The notes: generated by a model not told the origin, from the letters alone. Shown: positions 1 through 7,853, counted from the first letter of the stretch. The stretch: DNA of 30,344 nt from CAG-552 sp964516925 (GCA_964516925.1 CAZEXL010000016.1:1-30344); one strand, 5' to 3'. Made by a program: numbers and translations.

Positions 1-11
1 AATTATATATC

Positions 12-52
12 AAGCTTCTTTGGCACACCTTTCTTCACTGAAGAAAGGTGTG
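12..52 (-). repeat. Dispersed hairpin element, copy 1 (3' end of the vanZ-like gene)
   Basis: Read on the minus strand, a 13-bp perfect stem (CACACCTTTCTTC against GAAGAAAGGTGTG, 3-nt loop) is followed directly by CCAAAGAAGCTT. The same hairpin-plus-CAAAAGAARCTT layout recurs at 13149 and 29976. The stop codon of the VanZ-like gene lies in the hairpin loop, so its last residues (HTFLQ) are encoded by the repeat. There is no U-tract, so it is not a classical terminator. Confidence 0.75.
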
Positions 53-2128
53 TTTACTTTTTAATCGAGTTATTATATGCACTATAAGCGCGATCGTGCC
101 GATAATCGCTATCGCAAGACAAAAGCCGGAAAAATCGAGAAGAACGTCGCTTAGCGACGGACCGCGGTTAGGTACCAGCGATTGGAAAAACTCGGTAAGC
201 GCGGCGGTAGCAAAACCGCTCGTTAGCGTAACGCAGCCGGCAAGCCACTTTGTTTTTATAAACGTAAGGTAAGTAAAGCACGTTAGTATTCCCAGAACGA
301 AAAACGCGCCGAAGTGCCCTATGGCTTTGCGTATCTTGTACATCCAGTTGGATATCGTGTCGCTGAGTCGTTGCGTTTCCACCGTCACTTTTACGGTATA
401 AACTATCGGCGCATTGCGTTCGTCTCCGTCGTGGCAAGTAATCGTTACGGTTGCAGTTCCTTTTTTCAGCGCAGTAACGGAGTTCCCGTTAATCGCGATC
501 GTTTTTTGGTCCGAAGACGTAATCAAAAAATCTTTGTACGTTGCGTTTTGTCCGAACGTTACGTTAATTTGCCCGCAGCCGTTGCGTTTAAGCGTTGCTT
601 CGCCGTAATTTGCGGTAAATCCGCCGAAGTCCTCGAAATCGAGTAAAGTTACGTCCGAAACGTCAAGAACGTTTAAAGCCGAAACGTCGATCTTGGCAAA
701 GGCGCCGCCCTCAATCGTTGCCGTTACGGTTACGCTTCCTGCTTTTAAAAAGCACAGTTCGCCTTTATCGGTAATTTGCGCAATCGATTGATCGCTTACT
801 TGCCAGAACGTTTTTACGGCGGTAGTGTCTTTGGGCGTAAAAGAGTAGGAAAGCGGATAGTGCTTGCCGACGTAAAGGGTAGGCGGCATTTTTATAGAAA
901 GCTCGCTTGCGTACAATTCGGTAACGGTAACGGTAACGTCCGCAAAAAGTCCGCTTACAAGGTCACGTACCCTAACAACAGCCGTGCCTGTGTTCAAGCC
1001 TTCCACAAGTCCGAGCTCGTTTACGAAAATCACGTTGTTATCGCTAGTCGAGTATTCAAAATTTACGTTCGGCGTTTTGCCTTCGCTAGTAACGACTGCA
1101 AAATCCAAGGAACGTCCGCGCTTTTTTTGGACAATCATGTCGTTTGCCGTTATTGCCGAAATCTGTTCGTTTTGGGGTTCGTCGCCGCTAACGTTTATCG
1201 TAAGCGTTTGCGTCGAGCCGTTTTTGTTACAAACGGTAACGGTGGCAACTCCGTTTCTAGTAGGGCAAACGGTGAATTCGTTAAGAGACGAAAAGCGCAC
1301 TATTATATCGCCGCTAGCCGACCAGCTAAGCCCCGAGCCGCTTACGTAAAAAGTTTCGGTTTGTTTAGGCTGCAGGTCTACCGAAGAGACGTTTTCGCCG
1401 TCGCAAACGAAATTAACGCTTTCGATCCTTTCGGTTACGGTAACGGTCGTCGAACAGAATATCGAGCGATCGTCGGTCGACGTTATCGTTACGGTCGCTA
1501 CGCCCGATTTAAGCGCGGTTATCGTCCTGCCGCTAATCGACACGCAATCGGAGTTGGAAGTGACTTCGTATCCCTTGTTCGTTGTGTTCGCAGGCAAAAC
1601 GCTTACCGTTAGCGTCTGCGTTTCGCCGACTTCAAGCGAAGAAATCGGAGAAACGGATATCGACGAAACTGGAACGGTATTTATCGAAAAAACGAACGAT
1701 GCGCTAAGCGAACGATTGTAGACGCTGGTTGCGGTAACCGTAACCGTTCCTTGTTTTATAAACGTTATAACGTTGCCGCTAATTGTTGCTAGGTCGTTAG
1801 AAAGGCTCCATTCGATTTGTTTGTACGTTGCGTCCGACGGCGTAAAAACGGGCACCAAAGTTAAGCTTTTGCCCACCTCTACGTCGGAAACGAGCGCCCC
1901 GTCAGTACTTGTAAGTTCTAAAGTTTCGGGGGCGATCACGACGTCGACGGGGACGTCCACCAAATTTCCGATTGCGTCCGAGTGCTGTTCGGAAACGTCG
2001 CCCGGCATAAGCGATTCTACGCACAAAACGACGGTTAAAAGCAAATATAGAAATAAAACGCCGTATTTCAAAACGTTACGGCGTTTTTCTTTTGTCGATA
2101 AATTTGTTTTTTTCGTCGAATTTTTCAT
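35..2128 (-). CDS. VanZ-like membrane protein with a block of Big_2 Ig-like domains inserted after the first membrane segment
   Basis: A 697-residue protein. Residues 1-17 are basic, about 19-40 form a membrane helix, and MPGDVSEQHSDAIG follows, which resembles the first part of VanZ. Residues about 63-585 are five or six degenerate Ig-like modules of Big_2 type, each with a pattern like VEVGxTxTLxVxxxP and ending in GxATVTxT. Residues about 588-697 match the rest of VanZ: a conserved His (KAIGHFGAFFVLG), ALTEFFQSLVPNRGPSLSDVLLDFSG, and two or three membrane helices. The Ig block therefore probably sits outside the cell in the loop between VanZ helices 1 and 2. VanZ proteins are linked to teicoplanin resistance and envelope functions, but the role here is unknown. 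It follows the araC gene by 16 bp with AAAGGG ahead of the ATG, as the last gene of the parA operon. The C-terminus runs into a repeat hairpin. Confidence 0.8.
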   Translation of the reverse strand: MKNSTKKTNLSTKEKRRNVLKYGVLFLYLLLTVVLCVESLMPGDVSEQHSDAIGNLVDVPVDVVIAPETLELTSTDGALVSDVEVGKSLTLVPVFTPSDATYKQIEWSLSNDLATISGNVITFIKQGTVTVTATSVYNRSLSASFVFSINTVPVSSISVSPISSLEVGETQTLTVSVLPANTTNKGYEVTSNSDCVSISGRTITALKSGVATVTITSTDDRSIFCSTTVTVTERIESVNFVCDGENVSSVDLQPKQTETFYVSGSGLSWSASGDIIVRFSSLNEFTVCPTRNGVATVTVCNKNGSTQTLTINVSGDEPQNEQISAITANDMIVQKKRGRSLDFAVVTSEGKTPNVNFEYSTSDNNVIFVNELGLVEGLNTGTAVVRVRDLVSGLFADVTVTVTELYASELSIKMPPTLYVGKHYPLSYSFTPKDTTAVKTFWQVSDQSIAQITDKGELCFLKAGSVTVTATIEGGAFAKIDVSALNVLDVSDVTLLDFEDFGGFTANYGEATLKRNGCGQINVTFGQNATYKDFLITSSDQKTIAINGNSVTALKKGTATVTITCHDGDERNAPIVYTVKVTVETQRLSDTISNWMYKIRKAIGHFGAFFVLGILTCFTYLTFIKTKWLAGCVTLTSGFATAALTEFFQSLVPNRGPSLSDVLLDFSGFCLAIAIIGTIALIVHIITRLKSKHTFLQ

Positions 2129-2144
2129 AGCGTAGCCCTTTTGG

Positions 2145-2975
2145 CTAAAGAGTTATTTCGCCGTCTCGGACTTTGGCGCGGAAGTTTAGCGGAGTTATGG
2201 ATTCGACTTTTTTAAAAATTCTGCAAAAATAGGCAGCGTCGGTATAGCCGCACTTAGTAGCAATTTCGCTTATCGGAAGTTTGGTAGTGCCAAGCAGATT
2301 TTTTGCCTTTTCAAGACGTTTGTTCATAAGGTACTTAATGGGCGGCATTCCCAACTGTTCCTTAAAGACGTGAGTGATGTAGTACTTGTTTACGTTAAGC
2401 AAATTGCACACGTCCTGAATGCAACAAATAGACGAGTAGTTTTTGTCAAAATATTCTTTCGCTTCAAAAAACGCTTTGTTTTGCGAGAACAGTGCGCCCA
2501 TGTCGTACACGGCGAAGCGGAGCAACGTTAGCAAAAGCACTCGCAAAACGTCGTCGATGATCGTCTTGCTGCAAAGTTGCATGTTTTGACGTTCTTCGAT
2601 AATCGCTTTAAAGTACGAACTTATGATTTGCGCTTTTTCGCCGCTGTGAATTATACAGAACGGCTCTTGAATAATATCGTTTTCTTCCATGTTGCTAAGC
2701 AAAACGTTGTCGAAGCCGAGGTGGTACATTTCGCAGTCGGGCGAATCGAACAGGTATTCCGAATGAAGAACGTCCTTGCTGCAAATAATAACGTCGTTCG
2801 TTTTTATCGGATACTGGTTGTCTTGCGTCTCGAATCTGCCGCTGCCGTTTACCACGAAGATAAATTCCGGATGCGGATGAGAGTGTTGACGTTTGTCGGG
2901 ACCGCCGCGTTTAACGTACTTAAGCACGGGCCGTTGCTTAATTATATTCTTTTTGGCAAAAAAATCGTTATTCAT
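2145..2975 (-). CDS. AraC-family transcriptional regulator with N-terminal cupin domain
   Basis: A 276-residue protein. The N-terminal half is a cupin-type sensor (HSHPHPEFIFVVNGSGRF, then a second strand set ending DVLHSEYLF). The C-terminal 100 residues carry two helix-turn-helix units typical of AraC/XylS: INKYYITHVFKEQLGMPPIKY-like spacing followed by LPISEIATKCGYTDAAYFCRIFKK. Cupin-type AraC proteins usually sense small ligands, often sugars or their derivatives; the ligand here cannot be told. The ATG overlaps the last 8 bases of parA (ATGAATAA), so translation is probably coupled to parA. The only upstream ribosome site is a weak AAGGTG. It could regulate the parA operon or the following VanZ-like gene, which is inference from position alone. 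Confidence 0.88.
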   Translation of the reverse strand: MNNDFFAKKNIIKQRPVLKYVKRGGPDKRQHSHPHPEFIFVVNGSGRFETQDNQYPIKTNDVIICSKDVLHSEYLFDSPDCEMYHLGFDNVLLSNMEENDIIQEPFCIIHSGEKAQIISSYFKAIIEERQNMQLCSKTIIDDVLRVLLLTLLRFAVYDMGALFSQNKAFFEAKEYFDKNYSSICCIQDVCNLLNVNKYYITHVFKEQLGMPPIKYLMNKRLEKAKNLLGTTKLPISEIATKCGYTDAAYFCRIFKKVESITPLNFRAKVRDGEITL

Positions 2976-3798
2976 TATTCTTGGGCACCTTACGCCTTAA
3001 GCTGCTCATACTCGTTATTTTGTTATATCCGTAATCGCCGTTGCGTTCAAGGAATTCTTCGGCGAACGCTTTGTAGGCGACGGAGCCGGAACAGCGCGGC
3101 TCGAATTGCATTATGGGCATACCGTAGCTGGGCGCTTCGCCAAGCTTGATATTGCGAGGGATACGGTGCGAGTATACGCTTTTGCCGAAGAATTTGATAA
3201 TCTCGGCGGTAACGCTTGCAACGAGGTTGCTTCTGCCGTCGTACATCGTAAGCAAAACGCCCTCTACTTCCAAAGACGGATTAAGGTGCTTTTTTGCTAG
3301 GCGAATGGTATTCATAAGTTGGCTTAGTCCTTCCAGCGCGAAGAACTCGCCTTGAATGGGGATAAGTATGCTGTCCGCGGCGGTAAGCGCGTTTACAGTC
3401 AAAAGTGCCAACGACGGCGGGCAGTCGATAAAGATATAGTCGTATTTGTTTTTAAGCGGTTGCAAAATTTTGCGCAAAACTTTTTCACGGCCGGGTACCT
3501 TTATAAGTTCTATTTCCGCACCGGCAAGATCGATATTTGACGGTATGATGTCCTGACCGGGCACCGAAGTTTTTACAATTGCGTCTTTTGCGGTACATTC
3601 GCCAACCAAAACGTTGTAAACGGAATGTTTAAGTTCACGCTTATTAAGCCCGATACCGCTGGTGCAGTTGCCCTGAGGATCTATGTCCACCATAAGCGTT
3701 TTTTTGCCCATTGCAGCGACAAAGCTGCTTAAGTTGATACAAGTAGTTGTTTTTCCTACGCCGCCTTTTTGATTGGCAACGGCGATGATTTTAGACAT
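2968..3798 (-). CDS. ParA/Soj-family deviant Walker A ATPase (orphan, no parB beside it)
   Basis: A 276-residue protein from the ATG at 3798, chosen because AAGGAG lies 9 bases upstream; an in-frame ATG nine codons earlier has no such site. Residues 10-18 (QKGGVGKTT) are the deviant Walker A motif with the signature Lys of the ParA/MinD superfamily. DPQGNCTSGIG and YDYIFIDCPPSL are the A' and Walker B regions. The length and the absence of an N-terminal HTH fit chromosomal Soj-type ParA. Soj acts with Spo0J/ParB in origin segregation and DnaA control, but no parB gene or parS-like palindrome was seen here; instead the gene overlaps an AraC-type regulator. It may serve another positioning role, or its ParB may be elsewhere. 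The divergent neighbour is ecfA1. Confidence 0.87.
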   Translation of the reverse strand: MSKIIAVANQKGGVGKTTTCINLSSFVAAMGKKTLMVDIDPQGNCTSGIGLNKRELKHSVYNVLVGECTAKDAIVKTSVPGQDIIPSNIDLAGAEIELIKVPGREKVLRKILQPLKNKYDYIFIDCPPSLALLTVNALTAADSILIPIQGEFFALEGLSQLMNTIRLAKKHLNPSLEVEGVLLTMYDGRSNLVASVTAEIIKFFGKSVYSHRIPRNIKLGEAPSYGMPIMQFEPRCSGSVAYKAFAEEFLERNGDYGYNKITSMSSLRRKVPKNNE

Positions 3799-3839
3799 AT
3801 TGCTTTGCTCCTTGGCTACGTGCAAATTTTATTATTTTT

Positions 3840-3868
3840 ATTGTAACACATCGTGCAAAAAAATGCAA
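3840..3868 (-). promoter_or_regulatory. Promoter of the parA-araC-vanZ operon
   Basis: On the minus strand TTGCAT (3863-3868) and TACAAT (3840-3845) are separated by 17 bp. The predicted start is near 3833, giving a leader of about 35 nt that contains AAGGAG. Confidence 0.75.
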
Positions 3869-3925
3869 GGGTTATCGCTAAAAAAATTAATTTTTTTTGA
3901 TGGCAAATAATAAGGGCAAAAAACC

Positions 3926-3954
3926 TTGAGTTTTGGTCGTTAATGTGCTATTAT
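3926..3954 (+). promoter_or_regulatory. Promoter of the ecf-truA operon
   Basis: TTGAGT and TATTAT are separated by 17 bp. The last base of the -10 box is 6 nt before the ATG at 3961, so the predicted transcription start falls on the start codon (see findings). An ATG at 3943 lies inside the spacer and would not be transcribed from this promoter. Confidence 0.7.
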
Positions 3955-3960
3955 AAGGCG

Positions 3961-4788
3961 ATGAGTTTTATTGAGTTCGACAACGTATCCTATACTTACG
4001 CACCCGGCACCGATCGCGAAGTAAAAGCCGTAAAAAATCTCTCTTTTAAGATAGAAAGAGGGGACTTCGTTGCGCTTGTGGGTCACAACGGCAGCGGAAA
4101 AAGCACGGTTGCAAAACTAGTAAACGGACTGCTTGTTCCGAAAAGCGGTCGTATTACCGTTGCGGGAATGGATACGTCGGACAAAAAAAGCCTTTTCGAT
4201 ATTCGCAAAAACGTGGGAGTCGTGTTTCAAAATCCCGACAACCAGATGGTGGCAACCATTATCGAGGACGACGTGGCGTTCGGCCCCGAGAATTTGGGAC
4301 TACAGTCAAGCGAAATTCGTTCGCGCGTGGACTGGGCGCTTAAAAGCGTAGATATGTACGAATATCGCTCGGGTACGCCGTTCAGGCTCAGCGGCGGTCA
4401 AAAGCAACGTGTGGCGATTGCCGGCGTACTTGCGATAAAGCCTAGCGCGATGGTGTTGGACGAATCCACTTCGATGTTGGATCCGACCGGCAAAAAGGAA
4501 ATAATGGATATCGTTACTCGTCTTAATAAAGAAGAAAAAATGACCGTTATTATGATAACTCATTTTATGGACGAAGCGGCAAGAGCCGACAAAATATTCG
4601 TGATGGACGACGGCGAACTTATAAAAAGCGGCGGCAAAGAAGTTTTAAGCGATCCGCTTCTTATAAGCAAAGGGCTCGGGTTGCCGCCGTCCGTAAGCAT
4701 TGCTCGAAAATTACGCGAAGGCGGAATGGCGATAGGGGACGTATACACTTCGGAGCAGCTTGTGGAGGAAGTATGTCGATCGTTATAA
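3961..4788 (+). CDS. ecfA1: ECF transporter ATPase subunit EcfA1
   Basis: A 275-residue ABC ATPase of the energy-coupling factor module, which drives uptake of vitamins or metals through interchangeable substrate-binding S proteins. Visible motifs in order: MSFIEFDNVSYTY (typical start of the family), Walker A GHNGSGKST, Q-loop NPDNQ, signature LSGGQKQRVAIAG, Walker B MVLDESTSMLDP and H-loop MITHFMDEA. The DES in place of DEP after Walker B is common in EcfA1. I chose the ATG at 3961 over that at 3943 because the protein then begins at the usual residue and the promoter overlaps the earlier codon. No useful ribosome binding site precedes it (only AAGG three bases away). ecfA2 begins 16 bases before its stop, indicating stoichiometric co-translation. 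Confidence 0.93.
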   Translation: MSFIEFDNVSYTYAPGTDREVKAVKNLSFKIERGDFVALVGHNGSGKSTVAKLVNGLLVPKSGRITVAGMDTSDKKSLFDIRKNVGVVFQNPDNQMVATIIEDDVAFGPENLGLQSSEIRSRVDWALKSVDMYEYRSGTPFRLSGGQKQRVAIAGVLAIKPSAMVLDESTSMLDPTGKKEIMDIVTRLNKEEKMTVIMITHFMDEAARADKIFVMDDGELIKSGGKEVLSDPLLISKGLGLPPSVSIARKLREGGMAIGDVYTSEQLVEEVCRSL

Positions 4789-5621
4789 AAAATTTAAATT
4801 ACGTATATTCGCCAAAGACGCCTTTTGAAAAAACGGCGTTGTCGGACGTGACGTTTACAATTAACGACGGCGATTATTTTGGCGTAATAGGGCATACCGG
4901 CAGCGGCAAAAGCACGCTTATAAGTCATTTGAACGGATTAATAAAACTTCAAAGCGGCGAATTAACGGTAAACGGTATAGATTTAAGCAAAAAATACGAC
5001 TACAAAAAGTTGCGCAGCGAAGTCGGAATGGTCTTTCAGTATCCCGAATATCAGCTGTTCGACGAAACGGTAGAAGGCGACGTAGGCTTCGGGCCGAAAA
5101 ATCAAGGACTTAGCGAAAGCGAAATACGCGAACGCGTCGCCTATGCGATTCGTCTGGTCGGACTGGATTACGATAAAATTAAAAACAGATCGCCGTTCGA
5201 ATTAAGCGGCGGGCAGATGCGCCGTGTCGCTTTGGCGGGCGTTTTGGCTATGCGTCCCAAAGTGTTGGTATTGGACGAGCCTACCGCAGGGCTCGATCCG
5301 CGCGGCAAAAAAGAGATTTTGGAGCTGACGCTTAAAATAAAAGAGCAATGTCCTACGGTTATTATGGTTTCGCACAATATGGACGAAGTGGCGGCGTATT
5401 GCAATCGAATTGCCGTGCTTGCAAAAGGGAAACTCGAAGGCGTGTTTACGCCAAACGAGCTTTTCGGAAAAAGCGAGCTTATTCAGCGGCTCGGATTGGA
5501 GCTTCCGTCCGCCGCGCTCGTTGCAAAGATGCTTCGCGACAAGGGGATAGACGTTACGGCGTATGACGAAGACGGATTGGTCAAAGCGATTCTTGCGCTT
5601 AAAGGGGGCAAAAATGCGTGA
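4773..5621 (+). CDS. ecfA2: ECF transporter ATPase subunit EcfA2
   Basis: A 282-residue ABC ATPase that pairs with EcfA1. Motifs: Walker A GHTGSGKST, Q-loop YPEYQ, signature LSGGQMRRVALAG, Walker B VLVLDEPTAGLDP, H-loop VSHNMDEVA. GGAGG lies 4 bases before the ATG. The start overlaps ecfA1 by 16 nt and the end overlaps ecfT by 8 nt. Order and overlap match the classical ecfA1-ecfA2-ecfT arrangement. No S-component gene is present in the window, so this is a group II (shared) module by inference. Confidence 0.94.
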   Translation: MSIVIKNLNYVYSPKTPFEKTALSDVTFTINDGDYFGVIGHTGSGKSTLISHLNGLIKLQSGELTVNGIDLSKKYDYKKLRSEVGMVFQYPEYQLFDETVEGDVGFGPKNQGLSESEIRERVAYAIRLVGLDYDKIKNRSPFELSGGQMRRVALAGVLAMRPKVLVLDEPTAGLDPRGKKEILELTLKIKEQCPTVIMVSHNMDEVAAYCNRIAVLAKGKLEGVFTPNELFGKSELIQRLGLELPSAALVAKMLRDKGIDVTAYDEDGLVKAILALKGGKNA

Positions 5622-6519
5622 CGTCTCCATAGGTCAGTACTATCCGACAAATTCGGTCGTGCACAGAATGGACGCAAGAGTAAAGCTCGTACTCGTAATT
5701 GCGTATATAGTTATGTTGTTTTTCATTCCGTCCGTGGACGGATATTTGGCGTCGGGCGGAAGACTCGGCGAATATACCGTAAAGGTGACTTTAGCGTTTC
5801 TGGCGGTGGCGTTGTTCTTCGTAATTGCCGTTTTGTGTAGCAAAGTGCCGCTTTTAAAGGTGCTGAAAAGCGTAAAATCGGTAACCGTGTTGGTGCTTAT
5901 AACGGCAATAATAATGTTTTTGTTCTACAACGGACCGGCAACTCATGTTTACGCAACGTGGTGGCGAATAAAAATTTCGCTCGAAGGTATAATCAGCGCT
6001 GCCGTAATGGCGTTAAGACTGTTCTTTTTGGTAACCGGACCGTCGTTGCTTACCTTTACGACCACGCCGGTTCAGCTTACCGACGGACTGGAAAGTTTGC
6101 TTAAGCCGCTTGCGCTTATCAAAGTCCCGGTGCACGACATAGCGATAATAATGAGTATCGCGCTAAGGCTTATACCTACGATGATAGAGGAAACCGACAA
6201 AATCACCAACGCTCAAAAGGCTCGACTTGCCGAGTTCGACGACGGAAACGTGTTTAAGCGCGCCAAGGCAATGATCCCCGTGCTCGTACCGCTACTGGCT
6301 TCGTCGTTTCGACGCGCCGACGAGCTGGCGTACGCTATGGATTCAAGATGTTACGGCGGTTGTAAAAAGCGCACGAGGATGAAGGTTATGAAACTTGGGC
6401 TACGCGACCTTTTTGCTACGCTAGTCGTTGCGGCAACGTTTTTCATCGTGTTAACGTTTGTGTATAACTATTTCGGAGTAGCCTCCGTTATAATGGATTG
6501 GGCGTATACGCTATTATGA
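5614..6519 (+). CDS. ecfT: ECF transporter transmembrane subunit EcfT
   Basis: A 301-residue integral membrane protein that couples EcfA ATPases to S components. The start at 5614 is preceded by AAGGGGG at suitable spacing; an in-frame ATG 17 codons upstream lies deep in ecfA2 and lacks one. The N-terminus VHRMDARVKLVLVIAYIVMLFF holds the family DxRxKL motif and first helix, with further helices around residues 45-70, 80-105, 130-155 and 270-295. The cytoplasmic coupling region contains two Ala/Arg motifs that dock on the ATPases: AQKARL and, near residue 240, AMDSRCYGG (usually ARG or SRG). The stop overlaps the truA start as ATGA. Confidence 0.92.
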   Translation: MRDVSIGQYYPTNSVVHRMDARVKLVLVIAYIVMLFFIPSVDGYLASGGRLGEYTVKVTLAFLAVALFFVIAVLCSKVPLLKVLKSVKSVTVLVLITAIIMFLFYNGPATHVYATWWRIKISLEGIISAAVMALRLFFLVTGPSLLTFTTTPVQLTDGLESLLKPLALIKVPVHDIAIIMSIALRLIPTMIEETDKITNAQKARLAEFDDGNVFKRAKAMIPVLVPLLASSFRRADELAYAMDSRCYGGCKKRTRMKVMKLGLRDLFATLVVAATFFIVLTFVYNYFGVASVIMDWAYTLL

Positions 6520-7238
6520 GGATCAAGCTAACGATACAATACGACGGAGCGGACTTTAGCGGATTTCAAACGCAGCCTCAAAAAAGAACGGTGCAGTCCG
6601 AGCTGGAGACGGCTATATATAAAGTCACAGGCAGCTCTTCGCGAGTTACGGCAAGCGGAAGAACGGACGCAGGCGTGCACGCAATAGGGCAGATTGCGCA
6701 TTTCGATACCGACAAAGATTTGGGCGAAAAATACGTTGGAGCGCTGAATTTTTATCTGCCGCCCGACGTCAGGGTAACGGACGCCAAAGCCGTGGACGAG
6801 AGCTTTCACGCAAGGTTTTCGTCCAAAAAAAAGACGTACGTGTACGTAATTTACGAATCAAAAACGGGCAATCCGCTTCTTCGTAACAGAGCGGTACGAG
6901 TAGAAAACAAGCTTAACGTAAAAAAAATGAACGAAGCGGCAAAGCTTTTTTTGGGTAAGCACGACTTTGCCGAATTCAGATCGCTAGGCTCGGATGCGCT
7001 TACCACCGATCGAACGGTGTTCGACGCAAGCGTAAAGCGCAAGGACGGGCTCGTTTTGTTTTCGGTTACCGCCGACGGGTTTTTGTACAACATGGTGCGC
7101 AAAATGTCGGCAGCGCTTATCGACGTAGGCAGCGGCAGAATGTCGCAAGAACAAATATCCGATCTTCTTACGCAAAAAGCGACGTTTACCAAAGTCGCGC
7201 CTGCTCACGGACTGTATCTTTACAAGGTGGTATACTAA
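6516..7238 (+). CDS. truA: tRNA pseudouridine(38-40) synthase TruA
   Basis: A 240-residue enzyme that isomerises uridines 38, 39 and 40 in the anticodon arm of tRNAs. The start MRIKLTIQYDGADFSGFQ and the catalytic loop GRTDAGVHA (nucleophile Asp51) are diagnostic; VRKMSAALIDVGSG and the C-terminal THGLYL-like segment (APAHGLYL) also fit. Length is normal. The ATG overlaps the ecfT stop (ATGA) with no clear ribosome binding site, so expression is likely coupled. The truA neighbour is usual for ecfA1A2T, but the ribosomal protein genes that usually flank this block in Bacillota are absent. Confidence 0.95.
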   Translation: MRIKLTIQYDGADFSGFQTQPQKRTVQSELETAIYKVTGSSSRVTASGRTDAGVHAIGQIAHFDTDKDLGEKYVGALNFYLPPDVRVTDAKAVDESFHARFSSKKKTYVYVIYESKTGNPLLRNRAVRVENKLNVKKMNEAAKLFLGKHDFAEFRSLGSDALTTDRTVFDASVKRKDGLVLFSVTADGFLYNMVRKMSAALIDVGSGRMSQEQISDLLTQKATFTKVAPAHGLYLYKVVY

Positions 7239-7729
7239 TGAAAGTTTTGATTATCGCTTGCGGCGAAACGGGCGTAACGCTTAAAGCCGCAAAAAAGCTT
7301 AAAGATGCTTTGGACGTCGACGTCGACGTTGTAGACGGCAAAGAAGTAAAGACGCTTGCAAGCTACGACGCGTACGTGCTTGGTACAAACGTGCGTTTTT
7401 CCAAATTAAACAAGCGCTTTATCAAGCTGGCAAAAGAGGCGGCAAAGCTCGGTAGCAACGTAAAACGCTACGTATACGTATGCGGAGCGGAAATAGAAAA
7501 AAAGGAGGATATGAAGGCGGCTGCAAAAAAAGCGGCGCCGTGGGCGGACGAAGTGTTTTACGTTTGGGGTGAACTGCACACCGACGGTTTGCGGTTTTTC
7601 AAAAAATACGCCGTCGAAAGTTTTATTCAGGGACGAAAAAAGGACGGTTTGCCTTCGCCGAGAATTTTAGATAAAGAAATACGAGCGTTAGCGCGACGAA
7701 TAAAAGACGATTACGACGAACGAAATTAG
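7238..7729 (+). CDS. Flavodoxin-domain protein
   Basis: A 163-residue protein with a flavodoxin-like fold: the first strand and phosphate loop MKVLIIACGETGVTLKAAKKL, a second strand DVDVVDGKEV, the segment YDAYVLGTNVRFSKLNKRF corresponding to the loop after strand 3, and RYVYVCG before the last helices. It resembles small flavodoxin-family proteins sometimes annotated as protoporphyrinogen oxidase-like (HemG). FMN binding is likely but the phosphate loop (CGETGVT) is less Ser/Thr-rich than in true flavodoxins. The start shares one base with the truA stop (TAATG), and a strong terminator follows 6 bp after its own stop, making it the last gene of the ecf operon. Confidence 0.75.
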   Translation: MKVLIIACGETGVTLKAAKKLKDALDVDVDVVDGKEVKTLASYDAYVLGTNVRFSKLNKRFIKLAKEAAKLGSNVKRYVYVCGAEIEKKEDMKAAAKKAAPWADEVFYVWGELHTDGLRFFKKYAVESFIQGRKKDGLPSPRILDKEIRALARRIKDDYDERN

Positions 7730-7735
7730 TCGAGT

Positions 7736-7768
7736 AAAACGGACGAAAGAAAATTTCGTCCGTTTTTT
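7736..7768 (+). terminator. Intrinsic terminator of the ecf-truA operon
   Basis: Stem AAACGGACGAAA against TTTCGTCCGTTT with a 5-nt loop, running into six T residues. It ends the ecfA1-flavodoxin transcript. Confidence 0.92.
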
Positions 7769-7853
7769 GTTCATTTTTTCTAAACTTTGCAAATATTAAC
7801 AATAAGATAACAATTGTGTTGTAAAATATATCAAAGGAAGAGGGAAAAATTAA

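Noticed and set aside
776..1612. Long open frame on the plus strand opposite the VanZ-Ig gene
   Set aside because: It lies wholly antisense to a gene with clear repeats and membrane motifs, is very rich in Arg, Tyr and Val, and has no ribosome site or domain.
2968..3798. Chromosome partition locus (parABS)
   Set aside because: No parB gene and no sequence close to the parS consensus TGTTTCACGTGAAACA was seen in the window, so only an orphan ParA is claimed.
3840..3960. Riboswitch upstream of the ecf operon
   Set aside because: Only about 160 bp separate parA and ecfA1, they hold two divergent promoters, and the predicted ecf transcript has no leader.
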